Shown: positions 24,772-36,840 of the stretch, one piece after another
Layout of the letters: every line of letters starts with the position of its first letter
Position numbering within the stretch: position 1 is the stretch's first letter
NCBI RefSeq assembly: GCF_032884065.1
Contig: NC_088865.1
Coordinates: forward strand, 48,934,176-48,998,175
Source: Artemia franciscana
Lineage: Eukaryota; Arthropoda; Branchiopoda; Anostraca; Artemiidae
Reading direction: 5' to 3'
DNA length: 64,000 bases
The notes under the pieces: generated by a model
The model's input: the letters and a program-made list of their open reading frames with translations, nothing else
The model's database searches: none
What the model was told of the DNA's origin: nothing
Translations under genes and position numbers: made by a program

Positions 24772-27221
24772 AAGCACTCTTTTAGTGTTATTTCGGAACC
24801 TCCCTCCAAAAAAAATATGACACTCCCGTATCTGCTCCAAGGGAATCAACGTAAGCCCAGGCTATTTTCTAAACAAGCTGGAATACTTCCGAAAAAATTA
24901 CCTTTTTAATGTAAATCTTATGCTGTTTACGTAAATATAAGAATGGGTCAAAGTCACTACAACCTATTGGGGTTCAGATTCCCCTCTACCCTCATTTCAG
25001 TTGAACTTATTCATGGCATTAAATCCAAAATCGAATCTCATAATAATAATCTCAGAAGAAAAAACAGAACCCATGTGACTCCCAAAAAGTTTTGATCATC
25101 CATGAATTTAGCTGAGTTTATCCATCCAGACTTACACACGTTTTTGTACTTGTTTTGATTTGATACAGCTTAAATTAGAAAGAGGACGTACTTTAACATA
25201 CAAGAGATTAAACTTAAACGACCAGCACTAGCTCTGAATGTCTGCTGGTCCAGGGCCACGATCACCGATCACGACCACGATCACGACCACTGAGGCACAG
25301 GGGAGTTTCAAGTTCAATCCCACGACAGCAGTCTTTTCGTGTCATTAGGATTCGTCCTTATCACTGGCCAGTTCAGTTTTATTTGGATTGTGATTAAATG
25401 ATATGGTTAAAAAAAAGGTGAATAATACGACACTAGACTTTACAGTCCCCACCAGCCTGTCCAAATGATATGGACAGGGGGTGGGGGGGGGGGGGTAAAT
25501 TCAAAATATAAGGCATATTTCGGGGAAAATTTCAAGCGGTAAAGCTTAAGTTAGAGAACAAATAAAACACTAGAGCTTAAAATACTTAACTATAAATAAG
25601 TTATAGAACAAATAAATACTAGACTATTAAAGGAATAAGCAAACTTTATTCTTGAAATGTTAACATTTTTATGCTAAAAATAAAACGCGGGCTCCAACGT
25701 AAAACAAATATGATTTTGTTATGAAGCACTTAATATATAATATCTTAACGTCTTATTGATGTCAATTTACAAACAAGCCCCTAGAGTCAAATCTTAAGCA
25801 TATATAGGAGGAGGGTGTTTTCAACACATTTTGAAGGAGTTGACTGGCTGGAGGAAGTTTCAAAGAGGAGAAGATTTGGTGATTTCAAAAGGTTTGCTAA
25901 ATTTATCCGAGTGAAATATGGCATAAATTTTAGGAGGGGGGGCGGTCAAACTGGGTAGTCCCCCTTGGACATTGCCATGAAAGCAGAATCTTTTCCAGAT
26001 CAGCTTGAAACAGTCGAAATAATCTTAATATTTGCGACTCAAATGAGAGTACAATTTCATTTGGATCCAACCTGCAATTTTCAGGAGTGTTAATTTGATT
26101 AAAACATTAGTTCTTAATGATTAAAAATCAATTGGATTTGGTTATATTTTAAAATATATACACCATTATACCTTTCTAGGAAAAGTGAAAGTAAAAATAA
26201 AAAATAGCTTAAAAATAAACAAAAATAATATTTTCATTTAGGTTTGTATAACCAAGTTTATGATTTTGCTAGGTCGTGGGAGATGGCGTCGATTCTATAG
26301 ATATGTATGTAGATTTTAAAAAGTAAAGTGATAATGTTGCAAAATAGAGTCTACAACAAATGCGCTTAAAATAAGCCGTTTTTGCAATATTTGCGATGAC
26401 ATTATATTAATAAGCAGGTGTTCAAATAGCGAAGTGAGTTGAACCACAACCTTTTACTAAAGTCAATGAAAAGATTAACGCACGTTAGCAAAACAAAACG
26501 TTCATAAAAAGTCTAACAAAGCTCATGTGCCAGAAGTGTAATCCAATGCAAAAGGAGTGGAAGATGATTGTGAGACACCCAAAATATTATAATTTTTAGG
26601 ATACTTCTTATTTAGTAACGATATCTAACCATTTTTGTGATTGTTTTACCTCCCCTCCCCCGAATATATATATGCGTACGTGCCTGTCTACAACCTTCAA
26701 ATTGTGGTAACCCAACTAATCAATGGTGCATTAAGCTCAAATTGGGGAGCAGGCATGCACATTCATGTTCTGATAGAAGATATAGCCCATTTTCAGATGA
26801 GTTTTTTTTCATTTCATTCCTTTTTTCATTGGTGGATTTTTTTTGAAAAAAATTAAAAGTTGAATATATCTCGTAAAAAGTTCCCTCCGCTCTTCTTGTC
26901 TTCGCAAATGCAACAAATATCACCAAGAAGAATCATTAATAAGCATAAAATACTCGATAGCGGGTATATATGTATATACCTAAAAACTCAAAGAGATGGT
27001 ATATCTGTATAGAAAGGAAATACACAGCTTGGCCTTCAATCATATTTTCAATACCAAACCCGTTATTTGTTTTGTCAATGTTGACAGAATTGCAAAAAAA
27101 AAAATCACAAAAAAAAACTATTTGGAGAAAATCACAAGACTGACAGAAGATCTGAAAAGATTAAAAAAACTTTTAAAAAATTCATCAAAAATATGTTTAT
27201 ATGCATTTTGTTAAGCTTTTA

Positions 27222-27298
27222 AGAGCTTTACAAAAATTCGGGCAAGGAGAGGGGTCTGACCCCGTATCCCCCCTCCCCCAAGGATACGGCCTTGAAGC
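27222..27298 (-). repeat. family-D end fragment
   Basis: AAAATTCGGGCAAGGAGAGG followed by CCCCGTATCCCCCC and AAGGATACGGCCTTG. This is the terminal part of a family-D element, in which the ATACGGCC end is recognisable. Confidence 0.45.
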
Positions 27299-28103
27299 TG
27301 TGAATAAGCAATAATGGTAGATGTATAAAACATGGTAGGTGGTACAATGGTAGATGGTAGGAAAGTAAATCGTAATTTTGACATGGTTTCCGCAATATTT
27401 TTTAAATTTAGTTTTTCGTGTGTCATTTCATCTCATTTTTTTATTGGCGGATTTTTTTCTCTGAAATCTAAAGGAAAGTTCCCTCTAACCCCGCCACTGT
27501 GGTGTTAATTCACGAAAAATAAGGGAGGGGCAATGTTTATTTTTCAATATTTAGTGGGACATTTGTGTCATTGTATTCAATAATAACACCAGAGAAAAGC
27601 ATTTTTTCAATGAAAGATTCTTCAGAACTTTGTAATTAAATCTTTCCTTCATTTTTAATCTAAATTGCCCCAACCACGCACTGCACTCTCGGCCAAGGGT
27701 TTAACTTGATAAACACTTTTTTTACATTATAATTTCATGTTTGAAACTACTCATTACCTGCATTTTACCAAGTCATATCTGAACTAGATTTTATTTCAAC
27801 TTCTTTTTCTAGTTTGACTAAAACTTATTTTTTTATTCCGTATTTTAGAACCTTGATAACTTGGCTCTAATATAGTCCCGTATACAAACGGGGAGGGAGC
27901 ATTAACAACCCCGTCCAAAATTTTGAAACACTCCCAGGTGAATCTTATTTCCCGTATAACTTATATGTTTGGGATTTATTCTCGAAGTAGTAAGTTCACC
28001 CCTCCCCCCGAAACAGATCCCAAGCTCTTTCTTTATCTTGACACCACTGACTCTCCTGTCTGCAGATATGCAATATATCCAACTAAAACGAACCATTATT
28101 AGC

Positions 28104-28260
28104 AAGGCCGTATCCAGGGCTTTTTTCCGGGGGGGGGGGGGGGGGGTAGGTGGTACAGAAACTTTACAAAACAATACAAAATGTTGTATATACATTTTGT
28201 TACTTTTATGTGAGTTACAAAAACATTATGGGGGCTTCAAACCCGGTAGCCAGTGGGTAT
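28104..28260 (+). mobile_element. family-D G/C-tract element
   Basis: It begins AAGGCCGTATCCAGGGC, continues through a long G run (about 28128-28147) and GGTACAGAAACTTTACAAAA, then an AT-rich middle, then AACATTATGGGGGCTTCAAA. It ends near 28260. It is one of the clearest copies and is non-coding. Confidence 0.65.
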
Positions 28261-29680
28261 ATATCTAGAGGTCTTTTTGGTTGGTTATTTGGTTATACTG
28301 TGCTGTCCTAAGTGATTGAAGAGGTGAGTAATGAGGCTTTGTTCAAGTGCTTATGTGTGTTAATTGCTAATAAGTTTTTTTTCGGAAAATTGATATCTGT
28401 ATATAGAAAAATGCATTTGTCCTAAAATAATATATAATAGATAGCTAAGCCATTGGTTTTCTGCCAATGTCGACTCACGAAAAATTCACAAAAAAAAAGA
28501 TTTATTGAGGTTAAAACATAACTTCGACCAGAGATCCAAATAATTGAATATGGCCAAGTTGCGTTCTTTTTTTGAATGAAGGGATAATTCCGATGAATAT
28601 GTAAAGATCTCTAACGAATATTATAATGAGCTTCTAGAATAAACGAAAAAAAAACACACATTTTGGAGAAGTTTTCATTCATGAATACATACACAGACAC
28701 ATATATAGGAGGTGCACATGGTAAAGCCTCAAACCCTGAATAATTAAGATATTCATAGATGTTCTTGTATATTCATATAATTCCCTATAATTATTCGTAA
28801 ATAGCTAATAAATCTCGTACAATTCGCCTATTTTGTACTATTTTCACGACCCTCCCAAAACGCATTCTCTCCCAGAGAAATTACTGTTTACGGGACTGAC
28901 GGAGCCCTGTGAGTATTTTTATTTGATTCTGTAGGAAATGTTCTATTTCCAACTTCAAATGCATTTTTAAGAACAATGTCATGCGAAAGAGATTATTCAG
29001 CAGTGGCAATTCTAGCCTCTCTTGCGCCCAGGTAAAATATGGTTTAGTCCCCCCCCCCCGTCTCAAAAAAAATTCATGACAAATTTTCACTTATTAACAC
29101 ACTTTTTATTTATTTGAATCTGAAAAAATCTTGCTTCAATCTCTGCAAAATTATATCTCAACATCCTGTAAAATATGAACAGGTTTGAATACAAAATGCC
29201 ACCAAAAAAGCATTAAAATCAATTAAATTCGGTCTGCGTGCTCTTTTTTTTAAGGAATGGTGATGAAGATATAGGAAAAATGAAAATTTCGGATTCATTT
29301 TGCTTATAGATACTGTCAACGGTACCCTCGATTTTATTTTAAAAATTGCAAAATGAGTATAACCGTTAGATTACTTATTTGTAATTTTGCACCCTCATAA
29401 TTTCTGCACTTGAGGTAAGTACCACCTCTGTCCTCCTAAAACCACCTCTGCTATTCAGAATGTTTAGATACGCATGTAAAGGGGGCCTTTCGAACTCGGC
29501 AGCTCCCAAAATCTTGTGATTATATCTATTTTCATCATCACTTCGAATTACTCTAAACAATTAACCCAATAATTACTTCACAAAATGCCCCTCCCCTCCA
29601 GCTCTCAAAATAATTTCTGCGCAGGCTGCGTACCTTGTAAACCTAGATTTTTGGCGATGCCCTAAATCGTCCACTCTCAA

Positions 29681-29802
29681 GGCTGTACCCAGGGGGTTTG
29701 AGCCCCTCCCACCGTATATTTGTCCAACTTATAAAATCGTAACAAAAATGCATATCTTCTTGTACTCCCCTCCTCCGAAATAAAATCCCAGATACAGCTC
29801 TG
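29681..29802 (-). mobile_element. family-D G/C-tract element
   Basis: The plus strand runs from GGCTGTACCCAGGGGGTTTG to AAATCCCAGATACAGCTC. These ends are inverted relative to each other and resemble the family ends. The middle has TCCAACTTATAAAATCGTAA, the reverse complement of the family's central segment. Confidence 0.55.
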
Positions 29803-30189
29803 TCCACGTCTAAGTTCTGCGTAAAATCTGCCTTCACATAAAGCACATACCCCCGTTACACGCACATAATATTAGTTTAAATAGTACAATCTCTTAGTAG
29901 CATTGTAATGCAACGGTCCACTTCAGTTCGGGGAGAAGCTACAATTCATAAAATCAAAAGAAACAAGTGGATGGTACAACATCTATGGGGATCGTTGAAA
30001 CCTAGAAGAAGTCATCACCAACTTAAAATTTGGGGGGAAGGGGTCGAAGGTCCTGAAAGCAGATATCTGCTCTCCCGATTTGCAATTTCGACATTTGCAG
30101 AACTTCGAAACCAGGACAGTGTCGTCTACTTTTACTCTTTTACTTCGGTCACTTCTATAACCATTTTAGCGTTGACCTCATTCAAGGCC

Positions 30190-30438
30190 TGGCGTCACTG
30201 GTTATTTTGTTTGGAACGAGGATCAGTGGCGTGGATCTAAAAGCTCAGCCAGAATCGACCCAACTCTAAATTGGTACCTGGAGAAATCTGAGGAAGGTAA
30301 ACAGGAAGGGTGTACGAAAACACAAGATGGCTCACCCCCAACCCCCATTACACTTCCTGGCTGAAGGGCCATGAAATGGAGATCAGCACCGCTGGTAGGG
30401 ACTGTAAAGAACAACGCTGTAATCTTTACCTTTTACCT
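30190..30438 (+). mobile_element. SINE copy (body and tail)
   Basis: It matches the SINE at 34865-35160 along most of its length: AGCCAGAATCGACCCAACTC, GGTACCTGGAGAAATCTG, GGCTGAAGGGCCA, GATCAGCACCGC, GACTGTAAAG, ending in a CTTTACCTTTTACC tail. The tRNA-like head is not recognisable here. The copy is older or truncated. Confidence 0.7.
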
Positions 30439-31161
30439 TACATGTCGAGAATCCCTGCCCTGCAAGAATATAGTCATTCACCGTGTTTCTATTGAACCAT
30501 ATAGACTATATTCTAAACAGCATAAGTGCTGCGAGTCTTCACAGGAGGCACCAGACGATTAAGGGGTCATAGATACCAATTTTAGGCTGCTATTTTTTAA
30601 TTTTCTAGTTAGAGATCTCTATTGACAAATGTCCTTGATATTTTGTACAAAAGACAGAGATCCGGAGATTTAGCCGAGATATGGTACTTATAATAAACAG
30701 TGGGTTCATCAAAGGGGAGTTTTCAATAAGTACAATTAAGAAAGTATATCTACTGCTCCATATGGCAGTATATACAGTCTATGTCTGTATACAAGTATTT
30801 GTAGGACATAATAATGTCCACAAATATTATAGTTAAGCTCTTTTTACCCTTGGTATAGAAAAGGTTTCCAAACCCGATGTTGCATGTTGAATTGAGTCCC
30901 CCCCCTTTAATGTTGTATCTTTATTTCGTTCATTCGTATCAATTAGCTGGATATTAGGTTCAGCAATGTGTCATTTTTCAGACATAACATCAAATTGTAT
31001 GAAAAAAACACATAAATATCCTTCAGTAACAATAGAATGTCTGACAGGTCCAAGTTTCACAAAGCAGTAACAATAAGCCATTAAATGTTGCCACTTGAAC
31101 TAGTATTGTTTCATTTTTATAGCTACAGACTGAAAGCGATTGCGGGCCATTGCGGTGCTGG

Positions 31162-32195
31162 CATCATCGATAAAGGTTGAAATCTACCCGATGACTGACA
31201 CCAGACAGAAAAAGTAATGACACCACTCAAACCTACATCAACAAAGCTCTTGTTGACCGACTTTTAACCTCTTTCCTGAAATAAAACTTCATCTGTCTCC
31301 CCAATTTTAGATGAAGGCCGTCTGCACAAAACATCGTCGATAGAGGTTGAAACCTACTCTATGACTATGACACCAGACAAAAAAAAAGTAATGACAACAC
31401 TCAAACCTATATCAACAAAGCTCTTGTTGGCCGACTTTTTCCTCTTTCCTGAAATAAAACCTCATCTGTCTCCCCAATTTTAGATGAAGGCCGTCTGCAC
31501 AAAACATCGTCGATAGAGGTTGAAACCTACTCGATGACTATGACACCAGACAAAAAAAAAGTAATGACAACGCTCAAACCTATATCAACAAAGCTCTTGT
31601 TGGCCGACTTTTAACCTCTTTCCTGAAATAAAACCTCATCTGTCTCCCCAATCTTTGATGAAGGCTGTCTGCACAAAACATCGTCGATAGAGGTTGAAAC
31701 CTGTTCGATGACTATGACACCAGACAAAAAAAATTAATGACACCACTCAAACCTACATCAACAAAGCTCTTGTTGGCCGACTTTTAACCTCTTTCCTGAA
31801 ATAAAACCTCATCTGTCTCCCCAATTTTAGATTAAAGCCGTCTGCACAAAACATCGTCGATAGAGGTTGAAACCTACTCGATGACTATGACACCAGACAA
31901 AAAAAAGTAATGACACCACTCAAACCTACATCAACAAAGCTCTTGTTGGCCGACTTTTAACCTCTTTCCTGAAATAAAACCTCATCTGTCTCCCCAATTT
32001 TTGATGAAGGCTGTCTGCACAAAACATCGTCGATAGAGGTTGAAACCTTCTCGATGACTGACACCAGACAGAAAAAGTGATGACACCACTCAAACCTACA
32101 TCAACAAAGCTCTTGTTGGCCGACTTTTAACCTCTTTCCTGAAATAAAACCTCTTCTGTCTCCCCAGTGTTTGATGAAGGCTGTCTGCACAAAAT
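31162..32195. repeat. tandem array of six units of about 173 bp
   Basis: Units starting CATCGTCGATAGAGGTTGAA lie at 31162 (first, slightly different), 31332, 31505, 31679, 31852 and 32025, giving spacings of 170, 173, 174, 173, 173 and about 171 bp. The central units are nearly identical, including CTCTTGTTGGCCGACTTTT and CTCATCTGTCTCCCCAATTT. There is no open frame. The unit length is in the range of satellite monomers. The array lies inside mam intron 1. Confidence 0.95.
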
Positions 32196-34354
32196 ATAGT
32201 TAGCACGTTAATGATGAATTCGTCAAAACACTTTAGAGTAGATATTGCATGTTTACTGCATAACTACAGCAATACGGCTGTATATTCTGGAGGTTCCCCA
32301 TTCGACAGGATTGACAGCATAACATTTGAGATGGTGTAAATCAGATTCAGCACCAGTCCAGCTGTTAAATTGCGCAATTAGAATAACAGCGCAAAAAAGT
32401 AGCATCTTGTGAAATTAAAATATTAGAACGTTTGGTTAATTAGCATTAGAAACGACGCAGATCAAGATTCAGTAAACAGTCCTCCTACATTTAATTGCAC
32501 AATTGGGATGATAACGCAAAAAATATGTAAATTTGTAGAACTAAAAAATATATATATTCCAGACTCCATGGCAATACTCAGAAAAAAATAGAAGCAGTCC
32601 CATTAGGTAGGAACAATCAATTTCTGGAAAAAAAACCAGTAGCGTCGATTTGCAAGAATTTAGGGGAGGGGGAATTATTTATCAAAATTTAGAAGAAAAA
32701 TTTGTCGTTTTTTTTAGTTTTTTCAATATAAATAATACTAAATTTTCAACAAAAATAAACCGAAAACAGAATTTTCAAAATCTAGAGAGCTAAATGCCCC
32801 CTCCCCCAATCGACGCCATTGTGGGCAAATTTTGGGTTATTCAAAGAAATTAATCGAGTAAATTAAACCAAATCTTTAGGAATCAGCTAAGGTGTAAATT
32901 TCTGAAACTTACGGTTCATTCACCAGGACTCGACCATTTATTTTTAAGTATTAAAAACAAAATTGTCCAGAAAGCGAATGTTTAACTAGGAGAGGGAGTG
33001 GACTGTTTAATTCATTGAAATTTCCTTTTATCTCCCCTTAGATTACACAGTCCGAGTTGGTATACAAAAAAACATCATCAACAAGTATTTGTGGTTGATA
33101 TTGCTTTAAAACAAACCCCAAAGTCAGTTCGATCATTTTGCTGAAAGGAATAAATGATTTGTTTTGTTTAGTACGTCAGCGCCTCATCAAGCAGCCCATT
33201 ATTTCTAAATTTCCGGCATACGCACATAAAGGGCGGTGCCACAAGCACATAGCGTCTAAAAAAATATTTTTCATAGGCCAATGTAACCAAGTCTATGAGC
33301 AACAGTGGAAAATAGATATTCAAAATAAAATATTCATTACAGTACTAATAAAAAAAAGTGATTTAAAAACCTAATTTAAAAATTCTGAAAAATTTGTCTA
33401 AGCGTTAAAAAAAGCAAACACGATACATTTTCATCTATGGGCTCTTCTAAAGGAAACACCCCACCCCCCTAATAAACTTTCTAAAGGGTTCTTCTAAAAT
33501 AACAAAATAGTAAAATAGTAGTAATCTCCGATTCCCCTGTCAAAACTTTTTAAATATAGTGGCCACTATCGTGACAATATACCTCATCCCCTTTGAAAGG
33601 TCAGCTCAGAGACGTATTCAGGGTGTGGCCTCGGGGCCTGGACTTCCCCCTACAATTTTGTATTTAGTGGTATTTCTTATTCAGACTTTCAGAAAAAGTA
33701 TTTTTCTATCTTGGCTCTGCTCAGAAGAATATTCTTAAGCATAGGCGTACACAGGTGTATCCCTTAGAGTAAGTGGAGGGTAGGTCATAGTATTTTGCAG
33801 ACGGGGTTAGAAATAGAGAAAAGTGCATTTTGGACCACTACTTCTCAATTTATCTGAGGATGTCCTTTGGATCAGTCACAGGGAAAGGGGAGTGACTTCC
33901 CACCACCTGGAGAACATCTCGAAACACCCGTTGTGCCACACAGTTCTACCATGCTTGGCTCAACTGTGCCACGCTTGGCACGCACCAACTTGTGTAAATG
34001 ATTTCTGAGGGAGAGCGAACCCTCATCACAGGAAATCCCTTCATTTTCATTTGGTCTTTTTTTTTTCTTGTCTGAGGCAAATTTTAAAATGGCATTAGTC
34101 CGAATGGCTTCTTAAAAATTATTTGGTATTCGACCATTTTTTTTTTCATTTTCAAGCACTAATTCTTATTTTTACAGGATTTATTTTTACTCGGATTTTA
34201 TTACTATTATTTTACTAATTTTTACTCGGAGAAAAAGTTAAAGAGTAACGCAAGTGCTCTAACGCTAAAACTTAAAAAATGTATAAAGACGGACAAGGCC
34301 AGATTGACTCCTGAAAGGCTTAAATGGTAGTGAGCAAGGAAATAGTATACTTAC

Positions 34355-34606
34355 AGTTGGCATCCCGATCGTTGATGACTGTCCTTCACTATTCTTTTTC
34401 TCTGCGCTTTTCTTAGTCGACTTTTTCGCTTTTGTATCCAAAAATCGCTGTTTAAGTAGAAGGGTTTCCTGCATTTCCCTCTCATAAAGTCCATGAAGCG
34501 TACTTCCATACTTATGAAGTCTGCTTTTGCTATGTTTTCGATATCCTTCAACTCGTTTTTTTAAACGTTCAACACTCTGCCTTTTGGGGGCCAAAACCTC
34601 AGACAT
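34355..34606 (-). CDS. mam: mastermind exon 1: Notch/CSL-binding helix
   Basis: This exon encodes the N-terminus of mastermind, the nuclear co-activator that sits as a long helix in the groove between the Notch intracellular domain and the CSL DNA-binding protein. From the ATG at 34606 to the donor GTAAGT (G at 34354) it gives 84 codons ending in phase 0. Residues about 8-62 carry the family signature: KRQSVERLKKRVEGYRKH, then a spaced tyrosine, then LYEREMQETLLLKQRFLDTK, followed by the lysine-rich AKKSTKKSAEKK. The spacing of basic residues, YE.E.QET and L.QR matches MAML-type domains without gaps. The start is chosen because the conserved block begins eight residues downstream of this ATG. 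An upstream ORF overlaps it. Confidence 0.95.
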
Positions 34607-34647
34607 TATGGGGGATGTCTGACCGGATCACTTCCTCTACGCAGCAT
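34606..34647 (-). CDS. possible upstream ORF of mam, 13 codons
   Basis: If the mam 5' leader includes this sequence, an upstream ATG at 34647 opens 13 codons (MLRRGSDPVRHPP) and its TAA shares one base with the mam ATG (TAATG). This geometry is compatible with termination-reinitiation control of translation. No cap site or leader splice site is visible, so its presence in the mRNA is inferred. Confidence 0.35.
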   Translation of the reverse strand: MLRRGSDPVRHPP

Positions 34648-34722
34648 TGGCTTGAAGTTACTTCCACTTCCAAAGAATAAAATTGATGTCAAACTGTAAA
34701 AAGGACGAATAATGCCATTAGC

Positions 34723-34862
34723 GAGGCCATGTCCAACAATTCTATTAGAGGGGGGGTGCAAAAACTTTTAAACGCATCAGAAATTTGTTTATATGTATCT
34801 TTGTTACGTTTTTACGAGTCAGACAAAAATTTCGAGGGGCGGCGGCAAGCCCCTAGATACAC
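34723..34862 (+). mobile_element. family-D G/C-tract element
   Basis: It begins GAGGCCATGTCCAACAATTC, then a G run with TGCAAAAACTTTTAAACGCA, GTTACGTTTTTACGAGTCAG, AATTTCGAGGGG and ends AAGCCCCTAGATACAC. This copy shows the family layout clearly. A SINE follows directly. Confidence 0.65.
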
Positions 34863-34864
34863 CG

Positions 34865-35160
34865 TTGGACGCTATATGCTTCGTCTGAGAGGAAGCGGGT
34901 TCGAATCCCAGTGTACCCAATTACTTAGTTTGGGACGGGGGTCACTGGCGTGACTCTGTAAGCTTAGCCAGAGTCGACCCAGCCCTAAATGGGTACCTGG
35001 AGAAATCTGGGGAAGATAAACATGAAGGGTGTGCGAAAGCACAGGATGGTTGGCCCCCAGCCCCTCATTGCACTTTTTGGCTGAAGGGCCAAGAAACAGA
35101 GATCAGCACCGCCGGTAGAGACTGTAAAGTGTAATGCCGTATCCTTTACCTTTCTTTTTT
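34865..35160 (+). mobile_element. tRNA-derived SINE
   Basis: A perfect RNA polymerase III B-box, GGTTCGAATCC, lies at 34898-34908 near the 5' end. A non-tRNA body follows, which is shared with 30190-30438, and it ends in TTTACCTTTC plus a T run. A canonical A-box is not clear. SINEs are non-coding and depend on a partner LINE. Two copies in this window show it is interspersed. Its closest known family cannot be named without a database. Confidence 0.75.
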
Positions 35161-35484
35161 TATTATCTTTCTGAATTGGCTTTCAAAAGTAGTTTTCATG
35201 GCTTAGATGTAAATTTCACCATTGAATTTATATAATGTTATATATTGCAGTTTTGAAAGATTTATACATGTAGATCAGTATCAGAAAGTTCATTGTCCGA
35301 ATTTCACTGAAGAGTTTATTATATACTGTATTAACCAAACTAAACGTTTGATTCTGGAAACTTTTTATTTACCTTGATATCACTTTTGAGTCAATTTATG
35401 AAATACTCTAGTGGGTTGAAGCCCAAAAGTTGACTAACTACAGTACAATAATTAAAGCTTAACTATTTGAAAACAGTAAAGATT

Positions 35485-35640
35485 GCAGGGTCGTATGCGG
35501 GATTTTTCAGGGGCGGGGGAGGGTGAAAACGTTAAAAACCCATCAAAAGTTTATATTCTTTTTTATTACGTTTTTACGAGAAGGACAAACATTTCGAGGG
35601 GGAGGGCAAATCCTCTACCCCCACCCACCCACTTTACGGA
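35485..35640 (+). mobile_element. family-D G/C-tract element
   Basis: GCAGGGTCGTATGCGGGATT, a G-rich tract, AAAACGTTAAAAACCCATCA, ATTACGTTTTTACGAGAAGG, ACATTTCGAGGGGGAGGG and a C-rich end. The order of segments is the same as in 34723-34862. Confidence 0.6.
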
Positions 35641-36039
35641 TTGATTTGGTTAGTAGCTGTTATGAAAGATTAGATGGTTTCAACACCCTTCAGCAACTGC
35701 TGAAATACTTCCACCAATGCAATACATCGTCAGTCGAGTTTCAAAAGAACGTATCTCCATAACCGTAAATTTTCAGAAGAGTAAACAAAATATCTCACGA
35801 TTTTTTTTATCCCCCCCCCCCCTGATAACTATAAAACAAAAACAGATTGATATGCATTGATTTTACATATCAACCCGTTTTAGTTTTATGGCCAGAAAGA
35901 TGAAATATAAAAGATGTGAGGTTTTTTATTTGCCCTTCTGAAAAATCTACAATTATGAAGATACGACCTGTTGACACCCGACAGTCGATATGTTGAATTT
36001 CGCATATAAGCGGAAATCAGAACTTTGAGGACTTCATCA

Positions 36040-36840
36040 AATACTTCATGGTAACAAACTGTAAGTAAGGAGTGACTCGGTTCAATAGTAACCGAATCTC
36101 TAAAAACGGAATTTTAATATCAGTAGATACATCAAAAGAATCGTTACCCATCAAAAGTTACAAGCATGATAAAAATTTACCCGTTTTTTGAAATAGGGGG
36201 GAAGCATCTCCTAAATTTTAAGGAGCCTTAATGAAAATCACACCATCAAATTCAGTGTATCAGAGAATCCTACTGTAAAATTTTCAAGCTCCTATATACA
36301 AAATGTGAAATTTTGCTATTTTTGCCAGAAGATTTTTTTCCAGGGGTGACCGTATCGAAATAAAGGTCCTGGAATCGGCAGAGGGTGCATTCGAACGGAG
36401 ATTAACAGTTCTAGTGCACTTTTTCAGTGACCAAAAAGGAGAGTAGCTGGCCACCCATTCCACGCCCCTTTTCCCCAAAGTTAATGATCAAAATTTTGAA
36501 ATAGCTATTTCGTTCAGTATCATTGAAACATCAAATAACTATGGTTTAAGGAGTAAAATGCCCCCCCACAGGCCGTGAAAAGAGGCCTGTAAGTTATGAA
36601 ATTTGTCCGTTGTTTACGTATAGTATTTGTTATTGAAAAGCATACAGACCTTTTTCGGTGGAGGTGGAGATTTTGTGCTTTGGGTGGATTTCCACAGGGT
36701 GAATCTTCCTTGGGGAAAAAATTTCCGAGAGGTAAATTTTCCAGGGGAAATTTTATACTGGGGGATTTGACAAAATTCCTACACAAAATTCTTTTTAACC
36801 GTCTTACATTTTCTCTGCCAACTCAATTTTGCATGTGGAG
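36040..36840 (+). repeat. family-A interspersed repeat, plus orientation
   Basis: It starts near CATGGTAACAAACTGTAAGT and follows the family: TGACTCGGTTCAATAGTAAC, ACATCAAAAGAATCG, AAATTCAGTGTATCAGAGAA and GGGGTGACCGTATCGAA. CpG sites are largely kept, unlike in the 56.9-kb copy. It is non-coding. Confidence 0.7.

Larger units (their letters stand above)
9586..34354 (-). other. mam: mam intron 1, about 24.8 kb
   Basis: Runs from the donor GTAAGT next to exon 1 to the acceptor TTTTAG next to exon 2. It is rich in repeats: family-A, B, C, D and E elements, two Merlin-like short elements, a LINE tail, a SINE copy and a 173-bp tandem array, all listed separately. The parts between them (14136-16130, 17730-19850, 20255-21750, 24772-27220, 32200-34350 and smaller gaps) are AT-rich, with short G or C runs and no recognisable gene. 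A degenerate duplication of about 115 bp lies at 32325-32560. CpG is common throughout, unlike TRAP1 intron 1. Confidence 0.75.

Noticed and set aside
31162-32195. CRISPR-like array
   Set aside because: The units are head-to-tail copies of about 173 bp without unique spacers, in a eukaryotic intron.
34351-34551. Alternative minus-strand frame within mam exon 1
   Set aside because: A shadow in another frame. The frame starting at 34606 carries the conserved Mastermind helix.
34898-34908. tRNA gene suggested by the GGTTCGAATCC B-box
   Set aside because: No cloverleaf, anticodon arm or acceptor stem can be drawn around it. The sequence continues into a body shared with another copy, so it is a SINE.
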